Shown: positions 46,323 through 55,654, counted from the first letter of the stretch. The stretch: DNA of 64,000 bases from Hyphomicrobiales bacterium (GCA_900469345.1 UBWZ01000003.1:16575-80574), one strand, 5' to 3'. Notes: generated from the letters alone by a model not told the origin. Translations and numbers: made by a program.

Positions 46323-47174
46323 ATGACCTTGCCTCTCGATCGCCGCCTTCACGCCTTCCGCCCCGATCTTGCCGATGACACCCTGAAGGGCCAGGTCGAG
46401 GCCGAGCGCTTTATTGCGGGCGTGCCGGCAAGGGTCATCGTTCCGGTCGCGCCGCTGCGGCCGGCCCCGGATCCTGCCCACGGCATCGACACCCAACTCT
46501 TGCTGGGCGAAACGGTGCGGGTCTTTGACCGGGCAGGCGGCTTTGCTTGGCTGCAATCGGATCACGACGGCTATGTCGGATATATGCCGGAAGCCATGCT
46601 GGGCGAGCCGCAGGCGGCGACCCACGTCATCTGCGTCCCCCGCACCTTTGTCTATCCGCAGGCGGAGTTGCGCATGGTGCCGCAGGCGGCGCTCTCCATG
46701 GGCAGCCTTGTGGCGGTGACGGGGGAGGCTGAGACCCGCGGCACCCGCTATCTGCTCCTTGCCGATGGCGGCGCCGTGATCGCCCGCCACTGCCTGCCGT
46801 CAGGGCAGATGCTGGGCGACGACTATGTCGCGGTGGCCCAGACCTTTCTGGAAACGCCCTATCTCTGGGGTGGCCGTTCGGGCTTCGGCATCGATTGCTC
46901 CGGCCTCGTCCAACTGTCCATGAGAATGGTCGGCAAACACGCGCCGCGCGATTCCGACATGCAGGCATCCTTCGGCACCGAGATCGCGCGGGAGGAGCTG
47001 CGCCGAGGCGACCTGGTGTTCTGGAAGGGCCATGTCGGCCTGATGGAAGACGATCAGACCTTGCTGCACGCCAACGGCCATACGATGACCGTCGGGCGCG
47101 AAAACCTCGATGCGGCCATCGAGCGGATCGGCTGGCTGTACGACCGGCCGACCGGCTATCGTCGTCCCGCGTGA
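46323..47174 (+). CDS. Cytosolic NlpC/P60 peptidase with N-terminal SH3b domains (YkfC-like)
   Basis: 283 residues. The N-terminal 150 residues form bacterial SH3-like domains (ARVIVPVAPLRPAPD, GETVRVFDRAGGFAWLQSDHDGYVGYM). The C-terminal NlpC/P60 domain has the catalytic Cys in GIDCSGLVQ, His in KGHVGLM and a third polar residue in LLHANGH. There is no signal peptide or anchor, so it should act in the cytosol. YkfC-type enzymes of this plan cut L-Ala-gamma-D-Glu-DAP peptides during murein recycling. It begins 18 bases after the MarR gene. Confidence 0.85.
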   Translation: MTLPLDRRLHAFRPDLADDTLKGQVEAERFIAGVPARVIVPVAPLRPAPDPAHGIDTQLLLGETVRVFDRAGGFAWLQSDHDGYVGYMPEAMLGEPQAATHVICVPRTFVYPQAELRMVPQAALSMGSLVAVTGEAETRGTRYLLLADGGAVIARHCLPSGQMLGDDYVAVAQTFLETPYLWGGRSGFGIDCSGLVQLSMRMVGKHAPRDSDMQASFGTEIAREELRRGDLVFWKGHVGLMEDDQTLLHANGHTMTVGRENLDAAIERIGWLYDRPTGYRRPA

Positions 47175-47272
47175 GCTCCATCACGGCGATGTGCAGCATG
47201 TCCCATGGACTAGGACCGGTGCAATTCTTATCTCCGATCATGCCCGCGTGGATGGCGGACAGGAGAGATGTG

Positions 47273-47635
47273 ATGCTGAAGGGTTTCTGGATTCTTCCGA
47301 CCGTGATGCTGGCGGCGCTTGTTCTTGCAGCGCTCGCGCCGCTGGCGGCATCGGCCGCCGAGCTGCAGGCCCCGCTGAAGATGCCGAGCTCCGTCTACAA
47401 GGACCTGCCCGGCGTCGTGCCGCCGGGGGAGCAGGTCGATCGTGACGCCTACCACTGCACCAGCGAGATCGCCGACGTCTATATCGGACGCGGTCGCTAC
47501 GACACCCTGTTCGGCGACACCGAACCCCGGCGGATCTACCGCTGCAAGACGGAAAGCGGCGTCACCTACACCGGCACGCAGATGCCAAACACCCAGTGGG
47601 TGCCGGGCCTCAACCCGACCGATCTTCCCCGCTGA
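47273..47635 (+). CDS. Small exported protein, function unknown
   Basis: 120 residues with a Sec signal peptide (about 1-26, ending ASAAE). The mature part is about 94 residues with two cysteines (YHCTSE and YRCKTE) that could form a disulfide; the second half RRIYRCKTESGVTYTGTQMP looks like a small beta fold. ATG at 47273 follows AGGAG by seven bases. No family recognised. It is 98 bases after the NlpC/P60 gene. Confidence 0.65.
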   Translation: MLKGFWILPTVMLAALVLAALAPLAASAAELQAPLKMPSSVYKDLPGVVPPGEQVDRDAYHCTSEIADVYIGRGRYDTLFGDTEPRRIYRCKTESGVTYTGTQMPNTQWVPGLNPTDLPR

Positions 47636-47732
47636 GACGCAGACGACAACCGTCAGCAGCTGCCGGAGCAGCGCTGATTTCGGATCGTATTTTTTAGGTA
47701 AGTGTTTGATCCTGGTACAGATCAAATCGGAA

Positions 47733-47819
47733 TGGTGCCCAGAAGAGGACTCGAACCTCCACACCCTTTCGGGTACCAGCACCTGAAGCTGGCGCGTCTA
47801 CCAATTCCGCCATCTGGGC
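47733..47819 (-). tRNA. tRNA-Leu (anticodon CAG)
   Basis: 87 bases including encoded CCA (47733-47735). Acceptor GCCCAGA pairs with TCTGGGC, the anticodon stem is CCAGC/GCTGG with loop TTCAGGT giving CAG, and there is a long class II variable arm and T-arm GGAGG-TTCGAGT-CCTCT. A 7-bp inverted repeat TTTGATC/GATCAAA at 47705-47726 follows the 3' end and may help processing or termination. Confidence 0.95.
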
Positions 47820-47911
47820 GACGGAGAGCGATGTACGGGTGGGGCCTCCTCCTGTCAACCGGGTTTTTGAACTTTCCATGTCAACGGACAAAAAACTTCA
47901 GAAAGCGGGGT

Positions 47912-48223
47912 TCAAGCTGCTCCAGATGAACCGCTTTCCGTCGATGCGCGGTCCAGGTGTCCCAGGTCCCTGTCCGGGTCGATCACGTCGCGAACCCGCT
48001 GTTTAAGCTCCTTCGGTCCCGGAAATCCGCCGTCGCGCTTGCGCTCCCAGATCAGCGTCCCGTCCAGGCGGATCTCGAAGGCGCCGCCGGTCCCCGGAAT
48101 AAGGCCGACCTCTGCCAGCGAATCACCGAATGTCTGCAAAAGCTCCTGCGCCATCCAGCCGGCGCGCAGCAGCCAGTTGCACTGGGTGCAGTAAAGGATC
48201 GTGATATGCGGCTTGTCGGTCAT
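47912..48223 (-). CDS. SelT/SelW/SelH-family thioredoxin-like protein
   Basis: 103 residues. The redox motif is CTQC (about residues 12-15), directly after strand HITILY, followed by helix WLLRAGWMAQELL and the family end GGAFEIRLDGTLIWERKRDGG. This is the Rdx fold with Cys in place of selenocysteine. The target is unknown; a cytosolic disulfide role is assumed for the family. AGGAG lies eight bases before ATG at 48223. It is 13 bases after the dehydrogenase on the same strand, so probably cotranscribed. Confidence 0.85.
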   Translation of the reverse strand: MTDKPHITILYCTQCNWLLRAGWMAQELLQTFGDSLAEVGLIPGTGGAFEIRLDGTLIWERKRDGGFPGPKELKQRVRDVIDPDRDLGHLDRASTESGSSGAA

Positions 48224-48236
48224 AGGGATGCTCCTT

Positions 48237-49103
48237 TCAGTCGGCGTCGGCAACCAGCCGAACCATGGTGGCGAGATCGGCCTGCCCGAAGCCGGCGGCG
48301 GCTGCCGCCTCGAAGCTCGCGAGCGAGGCGCTGATCGCCGGTGTGGAAACCTCAAGGCGCGCCGCAAGATCGCGCACCACCCGTGCATCCTTGATCGCGC
48401 CCGACACGGGAAAACCCACGGCCTCGGTTTCCCCGCGGATCACCGGCAGGCGGCTCTTGAAGGCAGGGCTTGCGGCCGGGCTGCCGGACAGGATGTCGAG
48501 GATCCGGTCTGCGGAAAGCCCTGCCTTCTTGCCGAGCATCAGGGCTTCTTTCAGGCTCTGCCAGAGGCCCATCAGCATCATGTTGTTGACGAGCTTGGCG
48601 GCAGCGCCGTCACCGAGCCCGCCCACATGGTGGATACGGTCCGAAAGAGCCTCGGCGACCGGCAGGAAGCGCCGGTAGTCCGTTTCGCTGCCGCCGATAT
48701 AGAGGCCAACCTTGCCCGCCATGACCATGTCGGGGCCGCCGGAAACGGGCGCGTCCATCAGGCTGGCGCCAAGACGGCGGAATTCCTCTGCGCGGCCGCG
48801 CAGCACGTCCGGGCTGACGGTGCTGGTGTCGACAACGAGGCGAGAGCGGATCGTTGGCGCGGCAAGCGCATCGAGTACGGCGTTGACCGCCTGGTCGTCG
48901 ATCAGGGCAAGGATCAGGATGTCGCTGACTTGACTGAGCGCTGCAAGATCCGGCGCAAGCGCGATGCCCATCTCGGCTGCAACGGGCGCCTCCGGCGGCC
49001 GTCGGCTCCAGCCGGTGACCGCAAACCCGCTGGCCGACAGTCGGCGGGCCATGGCGCTGCCCATGCGTCCCAGTCCGACGATACCGACGCGTTGCTTCTC
49101 CAC
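48237..49103 (-). CDS. Beta-hydroxyacid dehydrogenase (3-hydroxyisobutyrate dehydrogenase family)
   Basis: A 288-residue NAD(P)-dependent enzyme. The dinucleotide motif GIVGLGRMGSAMA lies at residues 8-20, the substrate motif is DAPVSGGPDMVMAGK, and the catalytic Lys is in AAKLVNN. Members reduce tartronate semialdehyde, 3-hydroxyisobutyrate or succinic semialdehyde; the substrate here cannot be told. The start is GTG at 49103. Confidence 0.85.
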   Translation of the reverse strand: MEKQRVGIVGLGRMGSAMARRLSASGFAVTGWSRRPPEAPVAAEMGIALAPDLAALSQVSDILILALIDDQAVNAVLDALAAPTIRSRLVVDTSTVSPDVLRGRAEEFRRLGASLMDAPVSGGPDMVMAGKVGLYIGGSETDYRRFLPVAEALSDRIHHVGGLGDGAAAKLVNNMMLMGLWQSLKEALMLGKKAGLSADRILDILSGSPAASPAFKSRLPVIRGETEAVGFPVSGAIKDARVVRDLAARLEVSTPAISASLASFEAAAAAGFGQADLATMVRLVADAD

Positions 49104-49229
49104 TCTCTGCCTCCGTCGTTGCGGGCTGTCGCTGTCGTGCGATCGCCCCTGCTCTGCTATCGGAGGAGACTGTAACGGCTTTTTGCCAGAGGATGCGAGG
49201 CGTCGCGACGCGGGCCGTCTATTTCTGGT

Positions 49230-49255
49230 GGAACAAAATCACGGGGATAGGCATT
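49230..49255 (+). promoter_or_regulatory. Probable EcfG-type stress promoter
   Basis: GGAAC at 49230-49234 and CATT at 49252-49255 are 17 bases apart, one mismatch from GGAAC-N16/17-CGTT and compatible with the looser RpoE2 form GGAAC-N18/19-TT. It is 28 bases before the start of the small membrane gene. Confidence 0.4.
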
Positions 49256-49282
49256 GAAGGTTCGAAAAGGAGGACTAGAAAC

Positions 49283-49579
49283 ATGGCATACGATCCGAAT
49301 TCGAAAGATACGCGTCCCGACCTGCGCACCACCCCGGCTCCAGTTGCACGTCGCAGCTCCGGCTGGATGGCATGGGTCGCAATCCTGGCAGTCGTCGTAG
49401 TCGGCGCCTTCGTCTGGTCGCAGATGGGCGGCACGTCCACAGATACGACGACGACCTCGTCCACCACCCCGCCTGCTGCAAGCACGCCGGCACCGGCTGC
49501 CCCGGCAACGCCAGCTCCGGCGACGCCTGCTCCGGCCACCCCGGCACCTGCTACCGGTGGCACGACCACGCAGCCGTAA
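49283..49579 (+). CDS. Small single-span membrane protein with Pro/Ala/Thr repeat tail
   Basis: 98 residues: a polar N-terminal 28 residues, one helix (WMAWVAILAVVVVGAFVW), then a low-complexity tail with four or so tandem PAPAT units, probably periplasmic. AGGAGG stands before the ATG at 49283. The product at 13132-13458 has the same plan (polar head, one helix, Pro/Ala/Thr tail) and a matching stress promoter, but the heads do not align, so relation by descent is unproven. Single-gene unit between a stress-like promoter and a terminator. Confidence 0.72.
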   Translation: MAYDPNSKDTRPDLRTTPAPVARRSSGWMAWVAILAVVVVGAFVWSQMGGTSTDTTTTSSTTPPAASTPAPAAPATPAPATPAPATPAPATGGTTTQP

Positions 49580-49605
49580 TCAGGGTTTAAATCCCTAGAC
49601 ATTCG

Positions 49606-49635
49606 AGCCGTCTGCCCCTAGGGCAGGCGGCTTTT
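49606..49635 (+). terminator. Rho-independent terminator
   Basis: A 12-bp stem AGCCGTCTGCCC/GGGCAGGCGGCT (one T-G pair) with a 3-base loop is followed by TTTC. It ends the small membrane gene and faces the helicase stop at 49649. Confidence 0.8.
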
Positions 49636-49648
49636 CTGTTGTCCCTGG

Positions 49649-51502
49649 TCAGTCCGGCCAGGTGTTCTTTTTCTTGGCGGTATAAGGCTTGCCCTTCTTG
49701 GCAAAGCGGTCCTGATCGCCCGTGCGGTTGCCTTTCGCAGCCGGAGCGGGGCCGTCGGAGCCTTCCCGCTTGCGGGCTGGCGCCTTCGCCTTCCAGCTGT
49801 CCTTGTCGCCGTCGCGGGGCGGCCGGCTTGCGGCAGGCCGCGACGGCGCGCTGAGATCGGGCGTACCGTCGACACGCGTGACCCTGATGCCGCGGTCCAG
49901 CACCTTGTCCTTGCCGATCGCGTTCATGAAGGCGTCGGCCTGCTCGGCAGAAATCTCGACGAAAGTCTGCTCGGCCTGCATCTTGATGGCGCCGATATCG
50001 CGCTTGGTGATGTTGCCGTTGCGGCAAAGGATCGGGATCAGCCAGCGCGGTTCGGCATTCTGCTTGCGTCCGACCGACAACGAGAACCAGACGACCGGCC
50101 CGAATTCGCCCCGCGGAACGCGCGGACTATCGGGGAATTCCTGACCGCCATCGGCCCGCTCGCGCGGTTTGCGGGTGTCTGCCTGCACGTTGACCTCGAA
50201 GAGATCCTCGGGCGGCGTATGCTTGCTGCGGAACAGGCTGACAAACGCGGCAGCCAGCTTTTCCGGGCCATGGGTGGCGACCAGTCGCTGCACCAGTTCC
50301 TGGGCGTCTTCGGGCGGGGCCTCGAAAAACACCGGATCGGCCAGCAGCCGCTCGTCGTCGCGCTGGATCACGTCTTCGGCCGAAGGCGGCCGTGCCCAGG
50401 TGGCGGCAATGCCCGCACCGCCGAGCAGACGCTCGGCCTTGCGGCGGGCGTTGAGCGGCACGATCAGCGCGCTGATGCCCTTGCGACCGGCGCGCCCTGT
50501 GCGCCCGCTGCGGTGGAGCAGGGTATCGGAATTGGTCGGCAGGTCCGCATGGATGACGAGCTCGAGGCCCGGAAGGTCGATCCCGCGGGCGGCAACGTCC
50601 GTCGCGATGCAGACCCGCGCGCGTCCGTCGCGCATCGCCTGCAGCGCATGGGTGCGCTCGTTCTGCGTCAGCTCGCCGGATAGGGCGACGACCGAGAAGT
50701 TGCGGTTGCTGAGCCGCGCCGTCAGATGGTTGACGGCAGCACGGGTGGAGCAGAACACGATGGCGTTCGGCGCTTCATAGAACCGCAGCACGTTGATGAT
50801 GGCATTTTCCCGGTCCGACGGCGCGACGGATAGGGCGCGATACTCGATGTCGAGATGCTGCTTTTCTTCGGCCTGGGTCGCGACCCGCACCGCATTGCGC
50901 TGGTAGCTCTTGGCCAGCTTGGCGATGGCCGAAGGCACCGTTGCCGAGAACATCAGCGTGCGGCGCTCCTTGGGAGCCGAATCCAGGATGAATTCCAGAT
51001 CTTCGCGGAAGCCGAGGTCAAGCATCTCGTCGGCTTCGTCGAGCACGGCGACCTTCAGTTCCGACATGTCGAGCGCATTGCGGCGGATGTGGTCGCTGAG
51101 GCGGCCCGGCGTGCCGACGATGATATGGGCGCCCCGTTCGAGAGCCCGCCGCTCGCTGCGGATGTCCATGCCGCCGACGCAGGAGGCGATCACCGCGCCG
51201 GTCAGCTCGTAGAGCCATTCCAGCTCGCGCTTGACCTGCAGCGCCAGCTCGCGGGTCGGCGCGATCACCAGTGCCATTGGCTTGCCGGCGCGCTCGAGCC
51301 GCTCGCTGCCCTGAAGCAGCGTGGGAGCGATGGCCATGCCGAAGGCAACCGTCTTGCCGGAACCGGTCTGGGCGGAAACAAGCGCATCGGCTTCGGCAAG
51401 GGCTGGGTCCAGCATCGCCGTCTGCACCGGGGTCAACGTGTCATAGCCGCGCTTTTCCAACGCCTTTGCGATCGCCGGTACGGCGCCGGGGAATTCGGTC
51501 AT
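49649..51502 (-). CDS. DEAD-box RNA helicase with DbpA-type RNA-binding domain
   Basis: 617 residues. Motifs in order: Q motif TPVQ, I AQTGSGKT, Ia PTRELA, II DEAD, III SAT, IV region VFCSTRAAV, V ATDVAARGID, VI HRSGRTGRAG. After the helicase core come about 100 residues of linker, a DbpA-like RNA-binding domain (about 470-545, RNGNITKRDIGAIKM) and a basic Lys/Arg-rich tail. Likely acts in ribosome assembly or mRNA turnover. ATG at 51502 is used over an upstream in-frame start because the family begins MTEFP. Stands alone. Confidence 0.9.
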   Translation of the reverse strand: MTEFPGAVPAIAKALEKRGYDTLTPVQTAMLDPALAEADALVSAQTGSGKTVAFGMAIAPTLLQGSERLERAGKPMALVIAPTRELALQVKRELEWLYELTGAVIASCVGGMDIRSERRALERGAHIIVGTPGRLSDHIRRNALDMSELKVAVLDEADEMLDLGFREDLEFILDSAPKERRTLMFSATVPSAIAKLAKSYQRNAVRVATQAEEKQHLDIEYRALSVAPSDRENAIINVLRFYEAPNAIVFCSTRAAVNHLTARLSNRNFSVVALSGELTQNERTHALQAMRDGRARVCIATDVAARGIDLPGLELVIHADLPTNSDTLLHRSGRTGRAGRKGISALIVPLNARRKAERLLGGAGIAATWARPPSAEDVIQRDDERLLADPVFFEAPPEDAQELVQRLVATHGPEKLAAAFVSLFRSKHTPPEDLFEVNVQADTRKPRERADGGQEFPDSPRVPRGEFGPVVWFSLSVGRKQNAEPRWLIPILCRNGNITKRDIGAIKMQAEQTFVEISAEQADAFMNAIGKDKVLDRGIRVTRVDGTPDLSAPSRPAASRPPRDGDKDSWKAKAPARKREGSDGPAPAAKGNRTGDQDRFAKKGKPYTAKKKNTWPD

Positions 51503-51614
51503 CTGCCTGTCTTTCGGATTTGGAGGGCGGCACAAGGGCCGGGCCGCAAACTACCGCGGCCGAACATGGCGCTTCTCCTACTCATTTGTGGAAGCAATGT
51601 CAAAGCGGACCTGT

Positions 51615-51642
51615 CCTGCATCCCTTGCCCTGCATCCCTTGT
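51615..51642. repeat. Two 14-base tandem direct repeats
   Basis: CCTGCATCCCTTGC is followed directly by CCTGCATCCCTTGT. It lies in the 206-base gap between the helicase and the YidB-like gene, 67 bases before the latter. A duplication by slippage is the simplest reading. Confidence 0.7.
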
Positions 51643-51708
51643 CCGGAACCCATTCCCGTCGCTCCCGTTGGAGCAAATCGACAAATCAACAAAGCAATGG
51701 AGGACATC

Positions 51709-52239
51709 ATGCAGCGCGGACCATTGAAAGCCTTGCTCGCGGTTCTTGCCGTGGCAGGCTACCAGAACCGGGACAAGATTGCCGAGATCCTGCGGGGCGC
51801 GACCGAGCGACCGCAGACCGCCAACGCGGGCGGGTCCCAGACTTCGGGAGAGACGGCCACCGAGGGCTCGGCCGCCACCCGTCCGACGGGCGGGCTCGAC
51901 GACATCATGGACAAGCTTCGCAGCGGCGGCCTGGGCAGCATTCTTGGCGGCGGGCTTGCCGGCGGGGGGCTGGGATCCATCCTGAACGGTGGCCTGGGGG
52001 ATCTGCTCGACCAGTTCCGCCAGACCGGCCACGAGAAGAAGGCGGAGAGCTGGGTCAACACCGGCGCCAACGAACCGATCGACGACCGCGAGCTACACGC
52101 GGCGCTGGGCCCGGATGTCATTCGCGACGTGGCGGCCAAGACCGGGCTTTCCGAAGAGGAAGTGCTGCGCAGGCTCTCCCAGAGCCTGCCGGATGCCGTC
52201 GACGGCATGACGCCGGATGGCACGGTGCCGCGGGCTTAA
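51709..52239 (+). CDS. YidB/DUF937-family protein
   Basis: 176 residues, no signal peptide. A helical N-terminus (KALLAVLAVAGYQNRDKIAEIL), a polar linker, and a Gly/Leu repeat region (GGLGSILGGGLAGGGLGSILNGGLGDLL) precede the conserved C-terminal domain with ESWVNTGANEPI, LGPDVI and GLSEEEVLRRLSQSLPDAVD typical of YidB. Function is unknown in the family. GGAGG lies five bases before ATG at 51709; an ATG four codons upstream is also in frame. Confidence 0.85.
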   Translation: MQRGPLKALLAVLAVAGYQNRDKIAEILRGATERPQTANAGGSQTSGETATEGSAATRPTGGLDDIMDKLRSGGLGSILGGGLAGGGLGSILNGGLGDLLDQFRQTGHEKKAESWVNTGANEPIDDRELHAALGPDVIRDVAAKTGLSEEEVLRRLSQSLPDAVDGMTPDGTVPRA

Positions 52240-52366
52240 GACGCCGTCGCGGCTCTCTTGTCGTGATCCCGGCCTTTGCTTTGGCTGGGATCATGCCGCC
52301 ATGCCTGTGCGTGGCGGCAGGAGCGTTGTTGCCCAAGCGCGATAAGCCAGGGTCGAGGGCTAGCCC

Positions 52367-54190
52367 TCAGTCGTCCTTCATCTTCAGTGCGGCGATGAAG
52401 GCTTCTTGCGGGATGTCGACCTTGCCGAACTGCCGCATCCGCTTCTTGCCTTCCTTTTGCTTGTCGAGCAGCTTGCGCTTGCGGGTCGCGTCGCCGCCGT
52501 AGCACTTGGCAGTCACGTCCTTGCGCATCGCCGAAATCGTCTCGCGGGCGATCACGTTGCCGCCGATCGCCGCCTGGATCGGGATCTTGAACATATGCCG
52601 CGGGATCAGGTCCTTGAGCTTTTCGCACATGTCGCGGCCGCGCTTTTCCGCTGCCGACCGGTGCACCAGCATCGACAGCGCGTCGACCGGCTCGCCGTTC
52701 ACCATGATCGACATCTTCACGAGGTTACCCTCGCGGTAGCCATGCAGATGGTAGTCGAACGAGGCATAGCCCTTGGAGATCGACTTCAGGCGGTCGTAGA
52801 AATCGAACACCACTTCGTTGAGCGGCAGTTCATAGGTCAGCATGGCGCGCTTGCCCACATAGGTGAGCTCGGTCTGGATGCCGCGCCGGTCCTGGCAGAG
52901 CTTCAGGATGCCGCCGAGATAGTCGTCGGGCGTCAGGATCGTCGCCTTGATCCACGGCTCCTGGATCTCGGAAATCTTCACCACGTCCGGCATGTCGGCC
53001 GGGTTGTGGAGTTCCTTCAACGAGCCGTCGGTCATCGTCAGGTGGTAGACCACCGACGGGGCGGTGGCGATCAGGTCGAGATCGAATTCGCGCTCGAGGC
53101 GTTCCTGAATGATTTCGAGATGCAGCAGCCCCAGAAATCCGCAGCGGAAACCGAAGCCGAGCGCCGCCGAGCTTTCCATTTCAAAGGAGAAGGAGGCGTC
53201 GTTGAGGCGCAGCTTGCCCATGGCGGCGCGCAGGTCCTCGAAGTCGGCCGCATCGACCGGGAAGAGGCCGCAGAACACCACCGGCTGGGCCGGCTTGAAG
53301 CCCGGCAGCGCGTGCGCCGTCGGCTTCTTGTCTTCGGTGATCGTATCGCCGACGCGGGTATCGGCCACTTCCTTGATCGAGCCGGTAAAGAAGCCGATCT
53401 CGCCGGGGCCGAGACTGTCGACCGCCAGCATCTTCGGCGTCAGCACGCCGACGCGCTCGACCTGGTATTTGGCATCGGTGCCCATCATGCGGATCGTCTG
53501 GCCCTTGGACAGCACGCCGTCGATGACGCGCACCAGAACCATGACGCCGAGATAAGTATCGTACCAGCTGTCGACCAGCAGAGCCTTGAGCGGGCCCTTG
53601 TCGCCGATCTCGCTTTTCGGCGGCGGCAGCTTGTGGACGATCGCTTCCAGGACGTCGGGAATGCCAAGCCCGGTCTTGGCGGAAATCAGCACGGCCTCCG
53701 AGGCATCGATGCCGATCACTTCCTCGATCTGCTCCTTGATCCGGTCCGGTTCCGCGGCCGGCAGGTCGATCTTGTTGAGGACGGTGACGATCTCGTGGTT
53801 GTTGTCGATCGCCTGGTAGACGTTGGCCAGCGTCTGGGCCTCGACGCCCTGCGACGCATCGACCACCAGCAGCGATCCCTCGCAAGCCGACAGCGAGCGC
53901 GACACCTCGTAGGCGAAGTCCACGTGGCCGGGCGTGTCGATCAGGTTGAGGACATAGGTCTCGCCATTGTTGGCCACATAGTGCAGGCGCACGGTCTGGG
54001 CCTTGATGGTAATGCCGCGCTCGCGCTCGATATCCATCGAGTCCAGCACCTGCTCCGACATGTCGCGCTCGGCCAGGCCGCCTGTCGTCTGGATCAGCCG
54101 GTCGGCCAGCGTCGATTTCCCGTGGTCGATATGGGCGACGATCGAGAAGTTGCGGATATGGTCGAGGGGCGTGCGGGAAGAGGTGCTCAT
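52367..54190 (-). CDS. lepA: Elongation factor 4 (LepA)
   Basis: 607-residue translational GTPase that binds ribosomes, back-translocates in vitro and aids 30S biogenesis. G1 is AHIDHGKST near residue 19, G3 DTPGHVDF, G4 NKIDLP. Domains II and III follow, and the LepA-specific C-terminal domain ends in [20 protein letters not shown] at 54190 opens [15 protein letters not shown]; the 12 extra upstream codons are ignored. Typically inner-membrane and cytosolic. Monocistronic by context. Confidence 0.96.
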   Translation of the reverse strand: MSTSSRTPLDHIRNFSIVAHIDHGKSTLADRLIQTTGGLAERDMSEQVLDSMDIERERGITIKAQTVRLHYVANNGETYVLNLIDTPGHVDFAYEVSRSLSACEGSLLVVDASQGVEAQTLANVYQAIDNNHEIVTVLNKIDLPAAEPDRIKEQIEEVIGIDASEAVLISAKTGLGIPDVLEAIVHKLPPPKSEIGDKGPLKALLVDSWYDTYLGVMVLVRVIDGVLSKGQTIRMMGTDAKYQVERVGVLTPKMLAVDSLGPGEIGFFTGSIKEVADTRVGDTITEDKKPTAHALPGFKPAQPVVFCGLFPVDAADFEDLRAAMGKLRLNDASFSFEMESSAALGFGFRCGFLGLLHLEIIQERLEREFDLDLIATAPSVVYHLTMTDGSLKELHNPADMPDVVKISEIQEPWIKATILTPDDYLGGILKLCQDRRGIQTELTYVGKRAMLTYELPLNEVVFDFYDRLKSISKGYASFDYHLHGYREGNLVKMSIMVNGEPVDALSMLVHRSAAEKRGRDMCEKLKDLIPRHMFKIPIQAAIGGNVIARETISAMRKDVTAKCYGGDATRKRKLLDKQKEGKKRMRQFGKVDIPQEAFIAALKMKDD

Positions 54191-54262
54191 GGTTCGGGCA
54201 TATAGCAGCGCCCATCCCTGCCGCAAAGGGGAAAGATAACCATTCGTTGAGGATGAAAAGGC

Positions 54263-55519
54263 TTAACTCCCGGCTTTGTCGGGCTCCGGCTCCGTCAGCG
54301 CGCTGGCATTGGGCAACTGCGCGCTGCGCATCTCGAAACTTTCCCGTTCCGCCTCCGGCGCCGGTCCGCGTTCCTTGAGGCGGCGCAGCACGAAGATCGC
54401 ATAGGCGACGGCCACCGCCATCGCCGCGACGATGAAGGTGCGACCGCCAAGGATCGGGGTCAGCATCGTCACGCCAAGCGGTACGATCGTTGCGGCCGTC
54501 GACCAGGCGACCAGCAGCGTGGAGGAGAGCGGCACGAAGTCGCCCGGGTCGGCGCGGTCGTTGGCATGCGCATTGGCGATCGAATAGACCGTCTCGACGG
54601 AGCCGCCGAACACCATGAAGACGAACATCAGCAGATAGAGGTGCGAGAAGGACGAAAACAGCGCCGCACATCCGGCCGCCAGGATGATCGCGCAGGCGAT
54701 CAGCAGCACGTAGCGACGGTCCATCCGATCCGACAGGATGCCGAGCGGATATTGCACGAACAGAAGCCCGGTCTGCATCACGAACATCAGCAGCGCCACG
54801 TCCGTCTGCTGCACCTGGTTGGTGGCGGCATAGATCGGCACGAAACCCTGCACCACCATGGAGAGGCCGCCCGACGCCAGGACGCCGATCAGACCGACCG
54901 GCGAGATCCGCCAGGCCATCCGGATGTCGACGTTGACGCGCGCCGGCGCCGGCGGATTGGGCAGTCGGGTCAGCCCGATCGGCAGGATGGCGAGCGCGGT
55001 GAAGAAGACGACTGCGAGCGGCGCCAGATTGCCGTCGGTCGGGATCTGTCCGAAAATCCAGGCGCCGCAGCCGAGCCCCAGAACATAGGCCATGTAGAAG
55101 AACGACATGGCGCGCCCGCGCCATTCGTTGGAGGCCGCATGGTTTAGCCAGCTCTGGGCGATGATGAAATTGACGTTGGCGGCTGCCCCGTAGACGCCGC
55201 GGGCAAAGATCCACCAGATCGGCGGCAGGTCAGCGGCGATCATGACCGCGGCGATGATGACCATCGCCATCGAGCAGGCAAACAGGCGCGCATGGCCGAC
55301 GCGCTGGATCAGCGGTCCGCCGACCACGCAGCCCACCAGGCCGCCGAAGGCGACCGCCGTGACGGCCCCGCCCGCGGCCCAGGACGGCGCGTCTGAATGC
55401 GTGAGCATGAAGGGGACGTAGGCGAACATGACGCCGCTGCCGATCGCCGCGGTCGTCATCGAGACGACGATGCTGGCGATGGAGAAGGGCGAGGCCGTCT
55501 GGATGTCATGCCCGGTCAT
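54263..55519 (-). CDS. MFS transporter
   Basis: 418 residues with 12 predicted helices of the major facilitator fold. The first-half loop between helices 2 and 3 is GGPLIQRVGHAR, and the counterpart in the second half is GILSDRMDRRYVL, the better match to the MFS motif. The C-terminal 40 residues are charged and cytosolic. The substrate is not predictable from sequence; the YcaD-like branch is a fair guess. ATG at 55519 has GGAGCAGAG ahead. It diverges from an XRE-cupin regulator across 167 bases, which may regulate it. Confidence 0.85.
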   Translation of the reverse strand: MTGHDIQTASPFSIASIVVSMTTAAIGSGVMFAYVPFMLTHSDAPSWAAGGAVTAVAFGGLVGCVVGGPLIQRVGHARLFACSMAMVIIAAVMIAADLPPIWWIFARGVYGAAANVNFIIAQSWLNHAASNEWRGRAMSFFYMAYVLGLGCGAWIFGQIPTDGNLAPLAVVFFTALAILPIGLTRLPNPPAPARVNVDIRMAWRISPVGLIGVLASGGLSMVVQGFVPIYAATNQVQQTDVALLMFVMQTGLLFVQYPLGILSDRMDRRYVLLIACAIILAAGCAALFSSFSHLYLLMFVFMVFGGSVETVYSIANAHANDRADPGDFVPLSSTLLVAWSTAATIVPLGVTMLTPILGGRTFIVAAMAVAVAYAIFVLRRLKERGPAPEAERESFEMRSAQLPNASALTEPEPDKAGS

Positions 55520-55654
55520 GGCTCTGCTCCGGCAGGTAATGTGTCGGCCATGCCGACGCGCGTGTCGTGACCTCTTAGCGGAAGCGGACCCGCCGACGCT
55601 ATCGCGGAAACGCCACGGCAGGGAAAAATTGACGGCGGCAATTTTCCGCTCTTG

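Noticed and set aside
49483..49560. Coding repeat that could be read as a DNA repeat array
   Set aside because: The units differ at wobble positions and keep the PAPAT amino-acid pattern, so selection is on the protein. It is not CRISPR or a satellite.
52406..54205. 599-codon open frame antisense to lepA
   Set aside because: Shadow of a highly conserved gene; composition is His/Arg/Asp-rich as expected of a reverse frame.
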